NCBI GenBank assembly: GCA_029948255.1
Contig: JALIZF010001240.1
Coordinates: 37,501 to 101,500 of the forward strand
Reading direction: 5' to 3'
DNA: 64,000 nucleotides
Source of the DNA: Telmatactis stephensoni
Lineage: Eukaryota; Cnidaria; Anthozoa; Actiniaria; Isophelliidae
Shown here: one piece after another, positions 54,857-64,000 of the stretch
Layout: each line of letters opens with the position of its first letter
Numbering within the stretch: position 1 is the first letter of the stretch
Notes under the pieces: generated by a model
What the model was told of the DNA's origin: nothing
Databases searched by the model: none
What the model saw: only the letters and a program-made list of their open reading frames with translations
Program-made: the position numbers and the translations under genes

Positions 54857-56552
54857 GGTGGCCCGTACCTATTGATTTGTTTGTTGGGTATGAATTTCAA
54901 TCACGTCTTTTTACATCAAAACCTTGTCCGATTTCTGAGAAACTTGCAGCCATTTGTCTACAAGCCTTGAAATTTGTACCGGTAATTATTTTTCTGCGAA
55001 TTAGATCAAATAATTCGAGATATCAGACGATTTTTAAATATGGCTTTATGAGAAAAATTGGTCATAAATCCAAAAATCTAAGATGAATTTTTTTCCTATT
55101 TCATTAATCCAGTATAAAGGCATAGAGGACTACATACAACATGTATCGCACCAATTTAATCCTTACAAGTTGCGATACAAAATTTGCGCTGCCTGTCACG
55201 ACGCAAAATTATGTAGTCAAAACTACCGCCAAAATCTTAACAAAATTTCAAAAACAGCGAGAACCGTATTTGCTATAAGAAAGACAAATGCCCATTGTAA
55301 CTTGTGAACAAAATATGGAGACATGAGAAGCTAAACGCCAATATTATCGTCAAGCAAAACTTGGCGAGTAATTTTTGTGACCACGAGGTGAGCGTTGCGA
55401 ATTTGTATTACTTCGACTTCTACAAATTCTGTCGAATTGTTTCGCGAAATTTTCTAGGTATGGGATAGAACAAGATGTTAACATACCTGTTACCAAGTGT
55501 CGTTGTCTTTGCTGCACTAGGTATAATTCAGTAAGCTTCAAAAGTAAGCAACTACATCGAGTCGACGTTCGAGCTGCCAAGGTAAAACGCTCATGGTTTG
55601 TTAATTTATTCAAAACAACACCTTACTATCTGTTGCAAAATTCCGCACGGGATCTAGACTTTTGGGAATAAAGACAGTAGTTCTCTGAATACAATTGATT
55701 TAGACTTAGAAGCAATTGTATTCAGAGAACTACTGTCTTTATTCCCAAAAGTCTAGATCCCGTGCGGAATTTTGCAACAGATAGAAAGGTGTTGTTTTGA
55801 ATAAATTAACAAACCATGAGGGTTTTACCTTGGCAGCTCGAACGTCGACTCGATGAAGTTGCTTACTTTTGAAGCTTACTGAATTATACCTAGTGCAGCA
55901 AACACAACGACACTTGGTAACAGGTATGTTAACATCTTGTTCTATCCCATGCCTAGCTGAGTTTCACGAAACAATTCGACAGAATTTGTAGAAGTCGAAG
56001 TAATACAAATTCGCAACGCTCACCTCGTGGTCACAAAAATTACTCGCCAAGTTTGCTTGACGATAACATTGGCGTTTAGCTTCTCATCTCTCCATATTTT
56101 GTTCACAAGTTCCAATAGGTATTTGTCTTTCTTACAGCAGATATAGTTCTCGCTGTTTTTGAAATTTTGTTGAGATTTTGGCGGTAGTTTTGACTGCATA
56201 ATTTTGCGTCGTAACAGGCAGCGCAAATTTTGTATCGCAACTTCTAAGGATTAAATTGGTGCGATACATGTTGTGTGTAGTCCTCTATGCCTTTATACTT
56301 GATTGACGAAATAGGAAAAAAATTCACCTTGGAATTTTGGATTTATGACCAATTTTTCTCATAAAGCCATATTGAAAAATCGTCTGATATCTCGAATTAC
56401 TTGATCTAATTCGCAGAAAATAGCTACCGGTACAAATTTCAAGGCTTGTAGACAAATGGCTGCAAATTTCTCAGAAATCGGACAAGGTTTTGATGTAATA
56501 AGACGCGATTGAAATTCATGCCCAACAAACAAATCAATAGGTACGGGCCACC
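54857..56552. mobile_element. 1.7-kb giant palindromic element, TTAA-flanked
   Basis: Termini GGTGGCCCGTACCTATTGAT and its reverse complement are flanked by TTAA on both sides (54853-54856, 56553-56556). The two ~840-bp arms are closely matching reverse complements right to a centre near 55705, where GAACTACTGTCTTTATTCCC meets its inverse across a loop of about 25 bp. Short frames occur in both arms without recognisable domains. A TTAA target suits Kolobok or piggyBac-type transposition (inference). Confidence 0.9.
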
Positions 56553-56618
56553 TTAAATATGTTATGCGTAGCCGTCTCGTAAGGGGACAGCCCTTATCGC
56601 CTTTAAACTTGATTGCCG

Positions 56619-56620
<2 letters not shown>

Positions 56621-56694
<74 letters not shown>

Positions 56695-56745
56695 CAATCA
56701 TTCATTCATTTATTCATTCATTCATTCATTCATTCATTCATTTAT
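56621..56745 (+). repeat. (ATTG)n then (ATTC)n microsatellites
   Basis: About 17 GATT units followed directly by about 11 ATTC units, just upstream of the VWC gene. Confidence 0.9.
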
Positions 56746-56871
56746 TTAAATTATATTACGCTTCTTCCACACTTATCCGGATTTTGGAGTCACAAAAACA
56801 ATTTTCGCTTCATAGTCTCTTTCAAAAAATATTTTATTTTAATGCATTTTATTTATATTCAACAGCTGAAG

Positions 56872-57667
56872 ATGGCTTATACAAAGTTGGTCTTGGCAAT
56901 TGTCATGGTGGTGGCCGTGGTTGAAATTGCATCAGCAATGGTGCCGCATTATGACACATGTAGGTTTCATTCCTGTGCTCAGTGGCTCTCAGATGTCACA
57001 TGACCCCAAAGATCATGCAGTAGTAAAATGACCAAACGAATTCCTACCCTCAATCTTGGACATAAATGTTAAGAAAAAAGTGGTATTGTCATGTCCAATT
57101 CAAAATAGAAGCGTCTCCCACTACGATACTGTACGCTTTCTTCCCACCCCCCCTCCCCTCCCCCCTCCCCTCCCCCTCCCCTCCCCCCTCCCCTCCCCCC
57201 CTCCCATCCCCCCTCCCCTCCCCCCTCCCCTCCCCCCTCCCCTCCCCCCTCCCCTCCCCCCTCCCCTCCCCCCTCCCCTCCCCCCTCCCCTCCCCCCCCT
57301 CCTACCCCCTGGTGATTTTGGCTCCAAATGTGAAGTGACGCACGCATTTCTTCCAAAACAGAAAAATTCTTAACCCTTTTTGTCCAAGATTGCTAGCTCA
57401 CTGCCAGAGCTAAATCAATTGATCTCACTAAGGTGGCTAACTGTTTGAATTATTCTAGGGCCGGCCGCATCTTGCAATGTTGGCAGTGATTTTACATACA
57501 AAAATCCATGCCGACTCTGTGTCTGTTTACGTGGAAGTCAAGAGGGATCTACTTGCGTGCATATAGAATGTCCTGAATGGCTTGGCGTCCATTGTCCCCC
57601 GCCAGGATGGGTACCAGCTACACCGGGTGAATGCTGTAGCACATGTCCAAGCTGGAGGTTTGTATAA
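56872..57667 (+). CDS. Small secreted VWC-domain protein, two exons
   Basis: Exon 1 (56872-56959) follows an ATTCAACAG acceptor that implies a 5'-UTR intron. It encodes a signal peptide [16 protein letters not shown] ending IASA, and ends in phase 1 at GTAGGT. Exon 2 starts at 57459 after TTATTCTAG and encodes a 10-Cys module: CNVGSDF, PCRLCVC (CxxCxC), [15 protein letters not shown] and GECCSTCP (CCxxC). That is the von Willebrand factor type C pattern, found in extracellular regulators of BMP-type ligands and matrix proteins. Reading through gives a 98-residue protein ending at TAA 57667. A donor-like AG|GTTTGT at 57657 could instead splice to exons I did not find. The 0.5-kb intron carries a C-rich minisatellite. 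Confidence 0.75.
57144..57300 (+). repeat. CCCCTCC minisatellite in the VWC intron
   Basis: About 20 units of CCCCTCCCCTC-type sequence. The minus strand is GGGGAGG-rich with strong G-quadruplex potential. It produces Pro/Leu/Ser- and Gly/Glu-rich false frames on both strands. Confidence 0.9.
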
Positions 57668-57763
57668 ATCTGTTTCAAAATTGTTGTTCCCAAGTCTTTG
57701 CGACTAACGCGCCCGAGACGCCCTGGGCCCCCGAGGATGACGCGAAGAATGTAGAAGCACTTT

Positions 57764-58500
57764 TAAGGTGGCTCACTAGTTTTAGTATAGTTTTAAAGAT
57801 CTTTATATCAATAGTAAAAAGCCTATAATAGCTGCTAAAGTTGTATACTTTGACACCCGTTCAGCCAACCATGTCACAGATCATAGATCAGGGAACCGTT
57901 TGATATGAAACTCATTGCTCGAAAGGTTGCTATAACAACGTCACTTCAGCTTTAACGAAGGTCATTTTTCCAAAACCTTTCACCTTTTTCACCTTTCATT
58001 TGGCAAAGAACGAAAACATTCTACACTACAGAATCTAAAATATTTCAAAATTTTGATTTTACGAAATAAAAGAATTCTTTTCTTATTTCGTCAATCACTG
58101 CATGCAGCTCTACTGATTAGAATAAAGATGATAAATTATGAAACTTTTGCAGTTTAGTTTTGGAGATTTTTGTCCCAAAATTTAAAGATTGACCGCGCGA
58201 CATGACATCAGCAGAATAAAAATTCTGCGAGTTCCAGTGTTGCGCATGCTCATGTTCAAATGTTAGTTAACCGCCATCTTTCTAATTTCAAGTTTTTGTT
58301 CTTACAGCGGCTGAAACCACAAAGGGGTACAACAAACAATTCCACTGATATAACGACTAAAATATAACCATAAATTAAAACATTAATTATCTTTAATAAG
58401 AACTTCGGAACTTAATTTCAGAAAAAAACACTAGCTTGTATTTTTAGAAACAGTAATCGAAAAACAAGCAATAAACTTTGGTGGAATGATGAAAACTGTC
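57764..58500. other. Non-coding, probable repeat start GGTGGC
   Basis: TTTTAAGGTGGCTCACTAG at 57761 looks like a terminus of the same broad class as the TTAA-GGTGGCCCG elements, but no matching right end was found. The rest is AT-rich without a gene. Confidence 0.3.
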
Positions 58501-58574
58501 ACTTTTGCTGCCGCGATTAACGATTGTTCAGAAACAGGCATTTTTGGAGTTTTTTGTTTGTCTGTTTGATTGTT

Positions 58575-58760
58575 TTTGTTTTTTTCTATTGGTGTTTTTT
58601 CTATTGGTGTTTTTCTATTGGTGTATTTTCTATTGGTGTTTTTTCTATTGGTGTTTTTTCTGTTGGTGTTTTTTCTGTTGGTGTTTTTTCTATTGCTGTT
58701 TTTTCTATTGGTGTTCTATTGCTGTTTTTTCTGTTGGTGTTCTAATGGTGTTTTTTCTGT
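58575..58760 (+). repeat. Minisatellite TTTTTTCTATTGGTG
   Basis: About ten 15-18-bp units, TTTTTTCTATTGGTGT and variants with GTTGG or GCTG. It generates Phe/Val/Cys-rich false frames. Confidence 0.9.
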
Positions 58761-59047
58761 TAAGCTGATCAGGTCGACCAGTCAGCATTAATTAAATTAC
58801 AATAACATTTTATAATGACGTCGGAATAAGTTTCGGAACAAGTGCTAAAGGCCATTGTTCCCAGGGGTACTTTTTCTGGAATGAGATTCGAGCGTCAGGA
58901 ATAATATCCTGGGTTTCCGTGGACTGTGATATAACTCCGGTGAAAACTGCACCAACGATGCTAGATAGCATTTTTACTGCACAAAGAAATAAGCTATTTA
59001 CACAAATAATTGGATCTGGAACATGAAACTATTTCTGTTACATTTAA

Positions 59048-60167
59048 GGTGGCCCGTACCACCTTGATTTGTTTGTCAGACATAAATTTTAATCGCGTCT
59101 TTTTATTTCAAAACCTTGTCTGATTTCTGAGAAATTTGCAGCCATATGTCTACCTTGAAATTTATATCGATAATGATTTTTCTGCGAATTAGATCAAATA
59201 ATTTGAGATATCAGACGATTTTTAAAAGTAGCTTTATGAGAAAAATTGGTCATAAATCCAAAATTCTAATGTGAATTTTTTTCCTATTTCATTAATCCAG
59301 TATAAAGGCATAGAGGACTACATACAACATGTATCGCGCCAATTTAATCCTTACAAGTTGCGATACAAAATTTGCGCTGCCTGTTACGACGCAAAATTAT
59401 GTAGTCAAAACCACCGCCAAAATCTTAACAAAATTTCAAAAACAGCGAGAACCATATCTGCTATAAGAAAGAAAAATACCTATTGGAACTCGTGAACAAG
59501 ACATGAGAAGCTTAACGCCAATGTTATCCTCAAGCAAACTTGGGGAGTAATTTCTGTGACCACGAGGTGAACGTTGCGAATTTGTATTACTTCGACTTCT
59601 ACAAATTCTGTCGAATTGTCTCCTGAATTTTTGTTAGGTATGGGATAGAACAAGATGTTAACATACCTGTTACCAAGTGTCGTTGTCTTTGCTGCATTAG
59701 GTATAATTCAGTAAGCTTCAAAAGTAAGCAACTACATCGAGTCGACGTTTGAGCTGCCAAGGTAAAACGCTCATGGTTTGTTAATTTATTCAAAACAACA
59801 CCTTCCTATCTGTTGCACAATTCCACACGGGATCTAGACTTTTGGGAATAAAGACAGTAGTTCTCTGAATCCAATTACTTCTGAGTCTAAATCCCGTGTG
59901 GAATTTTTTTACTTCATTAACGAAATAGGAAAAAAATTCACCTTAGAATTTTGGATTTGTGACCAATTTTTCTCATAAAGCCATTTTTAAAAATCGTCTG
60001 ATATCTTGAATTATTTGATCTAATTCGCAGAAAAATCATTATCGGTCTAAATTTCAAGGCTTGTGGATAAATGGCTGCAAATTTCTAAGAAATCAGACAA
60101 GGTTTTGATGTAAAAAGACGCGATTGAAATTGATGTCCAACAAAGAAATCAATAGGTACGGGCCACC
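59048..60167. mobile_element. Second TTAA-flanked palindromic element, right arm deleted
   Basis: Same termini (GGTGGCCCGTACC / GGTACGGGCCACC) and TTAA flanks (59044-59047, 60168-60171). The left arm is about 840 bp and matches the left arm of 54857-56552 throughout. The right arm keeps only about 250 bp after a deletion near 59910. The arm peptide frames are similar to copy 1 but differ at several codons. Confidence 0.85.
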
Positions 60168-60479
60168 TTAAGCGGCATATGGAAAAAGAAATCACAGGAA
60201 ATGAATGAAAAAATGAACGGACGAATTTTAGTGGAATGGAAGAAAGAAGAACGACTGAATGAATAAAAAATAATAAAAAATAAATAGGAAGAGTGGATGA
60301 ATTGGTGAATATAGAACGCTGACTTGGAAAAGCAATACGTAGAACGCTATATTTGGAAAACAATAGATTAGGAGGTCGGACAAAGTTTATAGAAAGCAAA
60401 GCAAAATTGTTTAGGAAAGTAGTGAGGCTGAATATTGAATTATTAAAAACTGAGTCATTGAGGCTAGGATTGTGTATTA

Positions 60480-60800
60480 GTGGTGTATGTCTCGTGTCGT
60501 GAAGATGCCTTCGATAGAATGCTTGAAAAATCTCGCCAAAGTCGGAAATCAATAATATATTGGCTGTATTGAGCGTGAAACTAGGACTATGCTTTGGAAG
60601 ATAACAAGGAAAACACTTCATGGTAAATACCCTGGGCCGGGAGAAGAAAATGTGATGTCAAAATTCTCTTGTATCTATTAGACCATGTATTTTTTATTTG
60701 AAAAAATACCGTGTAATTAAATACAGCCCAAGTTTGGGTCTGGAAGTCTTTTAAAGAAGAAATTGATGGCAAAAAGAAAAAAAAAGGAATTTTGCATGCA
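60480..60800 (+). repeat. Dispersed repeat with former coding block, copy 2
   Basis: Matches the minus strand of 6585-7100. KMPSIECLKNLAKVGNQ is readable, then a stop, then ETRTMLWKI in another frame. The shared part runs on to AAGTTTGGGTCTGGAAG and GGAATTTTGCATGC. Confidence 0.55.
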
Positions 60801-61920
60801 AACTAGAGTTGTTTACAATTTCATCTAAAATATATAATGGGCTTTTGGCAGGTCTTGCGTGACATTTTAAATTTTAATCCAACAAAAACAAAAATATAAA
60901 ATTTCAGACAAGCATCACGATGTTTTTATACAGGAATTCCCCCAACCCACATCCCAAGGGATTGTTGATCGATGAAAATCGAAATACCTTTCACCTCCTG
61001 GAGTATCACACAAGGACAAAAAGACTAAAACTGTCAGGGGGTTTGTCAGGACTTCTTTAGACCTTTGAATTTGTAGACATCATTATAAGATTGATGAGCT
61101 GGTTCGTAATTGATGCTATTTTGTTCAATTTGAATTACAATAATTACTACCCCCAAATAAAACAACAAACAAACAAAAAAAAAAAAAAAACAGAAGGCAT
61201 TATGCATATGGGTACTGCAAAAGTAAAGAATATTTGATGTTTCTTTAGTTCAGTAATTATTAGTAAATACTTCATCCCTGTTTTTTCATGATTCATCAGT
61301 TTGATTAGTATAGGAAATTACACCGAAAATGCCGCGCGTATTTAATGAAAGTGGCTTAATTTAATACCACGAGTGCGCATGCGTAGTTCGCATCGGACAC
61401 CATGAAACTGAAACAGTGACTAAAACATAATATTTGTTTTCAAAGATTTTATCAAAAATACAAATTAATTTTCAAAAATACATAAAAGTTATAAAATTGA
61501 TAAAATGTAGATTGTTAGTACTGAAATTGAAAATTATGTTTTTTTCAAATATAAAGTTGTTTCGATTGTTTCAATTTTCTGTGATAAGTTTGTAGTCCGG
61601 CTAGAAACGGCAATACAACATGGTCATGAAATGCTTTCAATAAATAAAAGGTTCCAAAAGTCCTCCATTTTCGATTCATTGAGGTTTTGCCAAATGTTTT
61701 CAAACATTTCACAAGTAAAGTTCCCGGATGTGTGCAATTAATTAATTGCACAGTATTAAGATCAGAAAAAATTCAAAGCTCGGCCGCAGCCAATCAGAAA
61801 CGAATATTTTTTCTAGGTGTGTTATTTTATAAATATGAAAAACCATAGGGTTGAAGATACAATTTTAGTTTACAATTTGAAAATTAAGTAATTTGGCTTC
61901 AAAACTTTAAACCTAAGAAA
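60801..61920. other. Non-coding intergenic DNA
   Basis: AT-rich, with a poly-A run near 61170 and short frames only. Upstream of GPCR 5. Nothing recognisable. Confidence 0.4.
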
Positions 61921-61930
61921 AAACTTAAGC

Positions 61931-61980
61931 ACTGTATCGGCAGTCAGTCGTGATATCAATGAAGAAAAGGTCAGATAAAA
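61931..61980 (+). promoter_or_regulatory. Conserved upstream module of GPCR 5
   Basis: CACTGTATCGGCAGTCAGTC, GTGATATCAATGAAGAAAAG and GTCAGATAAAAAAAC, same order as upstream of paralogs 1, 3 and 4. Here it lies about 810 bp before the ATG, further away than in the others, because extra sequence (about 62.1-62.65 kb) lies in between. Confidence 0.55.
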
Positions 61981-62791
61981 AAACGTTTTTCATATTCATT
62001 GAAAAATTTAACCCCAACATTTAAATTTGTTAGCAGGTGTTCTTTATATATGGACCACACTTCGTTCAGCGAGTAGACAACTTGCGTCTCTGTGATAATT
62101 AAAAACTGATAAGGCAAAGGTGTTTTGAAAATGGAAATGAAACTTAAGAACATTTTGTGTTGTATTTCCGAAACCTACATGGTTCATTCCGTATTACATT
62201 TTAAGCGATTTTTGTAAAAGGTTTAAAAGAAAATTTTGATTGAAACTTAGAATGTTGGCAGGTCAATATATTACATCTTTGTTAGGGTGTCAGAAGCGAA
62301 CAGACAATTACCAGTATTTATTCACCATAAATGTGCCGTTAGAGGGTTTCAATTGGGTACCCGATTGGCAGTTTATTCTAGTAATTTTTTAGCGAATTTT
62401 TAGTAATCGCTGTGAGCGAATTATTGGCGGGTTGTACTATGAATTTTTATTTAGCAGGTCGCTACAAATGTTTGGGTTATTTGTCTGTAACTACTCAACT
62501 CAACAAAGGCACTAATCGGCGCACCTTTGCCTGTTTGCAATAGACGTCATATCCGCTCTCGTGAACATTTTTTCTCAGCTGAATAACAAATTTTCAATAG
62601 AATACTTACTGTATGGCTGAGAGCACATGAAGGGCAATGTTTGCCTGTCATCTGAAGCTAGATAATGAAATTAAAGGGCTTTTATCAGCTGATTGAAAAC
62701 AAGCAATTCACGCGACGAGGTGCCAGATGTCTCTTCTCGCCTGCGAAAAGTGAGTCTTTAAGTTCTGTAAGATTTCAAAATGTTTCCAAAA

Positions 62792-63715
62792 ATGAACAAT
62801 TCTACAGTTTCTACAACCAAACCTATAGTAGTGAACTATTTTATGAGCATTCTGGATTCACATGATCACCTCAAACGCTATTTTTATTTCCTGGTTGTTT
62901 TTAATTCCCTTGGCTCAGTTCTGACTGCAGTTTTAAACTTTTTGGTCATTTGGACTTTTGTAAAGACACCATCTTTACGAACTCCATCGTACATTTTGAT
63001 TCTTAGCTTGGCCTTCTCTGACTTGGGAGTTGGTGTGGTGACACAGCCAGCGTATTGTTGTCGTTTGATTGCCTTGCTGACGAAGAACTGTTCTTTATAT
63101 GAAAACAGTTTAAATGCATTCGAACGAACAATTTATGTGTTAGTAACTGGTTCGCTTCTTGCGGTCACTTCTATCACTATCGATCGGTTTCTTGCTCTTC
63201 ACTTGCATCTGAGGTACCAACAACTTGTCACAACCAAGCGATCTTATTCAGTTGTGATAGTAATTTGGGTTGTTAGTTTCTCGTGGAGTTTTGCATTAGC
63301 TACCAAGAAAAAATGGCTGCTAGTTTTCTTTCACTGTTTGCTATTGGTTATCGTTATTCTTGGCATTTATTTTATGATGAAGATCTCTCGAGTGATTCGC
63401 AAACACACAAATCAGATCCATACTCAACAGCAACCACAACAACCAACCATGAACGTGCAGCGACTCAAGCAATCTGTTAATTTAATGTACTACATCATGG
63501 GTGTATTTCTTGTTTGTAATTTCCCTAGTTTAATTACCTATATTGTGTACTGGCAAACGGAATCCAGGGATATTGTAGGTACAGAAATGATATATGCAGG
63601 GAATTTAGCTAATACACTAGTTTTGCTGAACAGTGCGTTAAATCCATTGATCTATTGCTGGAGAATGGAAGAAATACGTAACGCTTTGCTTCGGTTATTA
63701 CGGAGACAATCGTAG
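62792..63715 (+). CDS. Class A rhodopsin-like GPCR, paralog 5
   Basis: 307 residues from MNNSTVSTTK; an in-frame Met four codons upstream (62780) is possible. The N-terminus differs from paralogs 1-4 (PIVVNYFMSILDSHDHLK) and matches the lone fragment at 33479-33565. LAFSDLGVG in TM2, TSITIDRFLALHLHLRY in TM3, CNFPS in TM6, NPLIYCWRMEEIRNALL in TM7/tail, ending RRQS. A Cys lies at the TM3 mouth (TKNCSLYEN). Long identical stretches with paralog 4 at the DNA level (for example TM1 and the TM5-loop 3 region) suggest gene conversion or recent duplication. Confidence 0.9.
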   Translation: MNNSTVSTTKPIVVNYFMSILDSHDHLKRYFYFLVVFNSLGSVLTAVLNFLVIWTFVKTPSLRTPSYILILSLAFSDLGVGVVTQPAYCCRLIALLTKNCSLYENSLNAFERTIYVLVTGSLLAVTSITIDRFLALHLHLRYQQLVTTKRSYSVVIVIWVVSFSWSFALATKKKWLLVFFHCLLLVIVILGIYFMMKISRVIRKHTNQIHTQQQPQQPTMNVQRLKQSVNLMYYIMGVFLVCNFPSLITYIVYWQTESRDIVGTEMIYAGNLANTLVLLNSALNPLIYCWRMEEIRNALLRLLRRQS

Positions 63716-64000
63716 TGACATTGTCTACAAATGTTACCTTGTAAAAACCAGAAACATCTATCAATTTGTTAGATTCTAACAATTTGAAAATAAGATACCG
63801 AAAATACTATTCCTGCTATTCCGATTCATTTATATTCATAAAGCTATCTATCTCGGTTAACCAAGTGTTATTATTATAGATAACTTGACAGCGACTTGAA
63901 CGTACACCAAAAATTCTATTGTACCTAAACTTGCCAAACTTAACTATTCATTTTTTTAAAATATATTTTTATATGCTATTTATAACTATATTGCTAACTC
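63716..64000. other. 3' flank of GPCR 5
   Basis: The first 30 bp (ACATTGTCTACAAATGTTACC) still resemble the 3' UTR of the paralogs, then similarity ends. No further gene before the window edge. Confidence 0.4.

Noticed and set aside
57056..57373. Pro/Leu/Ser-rich and Gly/Glu-rich frames
   Set aside because: Artefacts of the CCCCTCC array inside the VWC intron.
58505..58791. Three overlapping Phe/Val/Cys-rich frames
   Set aside because: Produced by the TTTTTTCTATTGGTG minisatellite in three registers.

Overview
The window reads as AT-rich, intron-containing and repeat-dense nuclear DNA from an animal, most likely an anthozoan cnidarian (stony coral or sea anemone). Grounds: intronless class A GPCR paralogs in a cluster, secreted discoidin (F5/8C), PAN and VWC domain exons with GT/AG junctions, a DUF3504/Crypton-type recombinase, and a high load of foldback (palindromic) DNA elements. 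The taxonomic call is inference from gene style; no species marker was seen.

Layout. 1-7.6 kb: mostly non-coding, with a duplicated repeat, tRNA-like sequences, one signal-peptide exon (4144-4216), a 0.55-kb tandem duplication and a repeat with a second copy at 60.5 kb. 7.6-9.65 kb: a two-exon Crypton-like tyrosine recombinase whose frame breaks where the nucleophilic tyrosine is expected. 10.5-10.9 kb: a PAN-like exon. 11-15 kb: nested inverted-repeat elements and a SINE. 15.5-20.3 kb: four exons encoding two discoidin domains, then a broken third discoidin domain interrupted by a MITE. 20.3-27 kb: repeats, three tandem GPCR 3'-end remnants, and a tRNA-Thr-like gene inside a 62-bp-arm inverted repeat. 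27-34 kb: two minus-strand GPCRs plus an N-terminal GPCR fragment. 34.5-40.1 kb: a 36-bp-type minisatellite and a recent LINE insertion with 16-bp target-site duplications (TSDs) and an inverted 5' part. 41.3 kb: SINE. 42.2-44 kb: GPCR 3, with a 114-bp MITE in its 3' flank. 44-45.6 kb: a 1.5-kb terminal-inverted-repeat (TIR) element carrying an acidic/Ser-rich ORF. 45.7-46.1 kb: LINE 3' fragment. 47.9-49.3 kb: 5'-truncated Ty3/Gypsy pol plus LTR. 49.3-50.5 kb: GPCR 4. 53-60.2 kb: foldback cluster, two TTAA-flanked palindromic elements (1.7 and 1.1 kb) and, between them, a small secreted VWC-domain gene. 61.9-63.7 kb: GPCR 5.

The main functional theme is the lineage-specific family of five intact, intronless, about 310-residue class A receptors. 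They share a conserved upstream module and 5' leader, and share 3' flanking sequence. The cluster grew by segmental duplication, with unequal-exchange scars (a lone N-terminus and tandem 3' ends), and has been repeatedly hit by transposons. The secreted discoidin, PAN and VWC exons encode probable extracellular adhesion or matrix proteins. No operon-like cooperation among genes is seen or expected.
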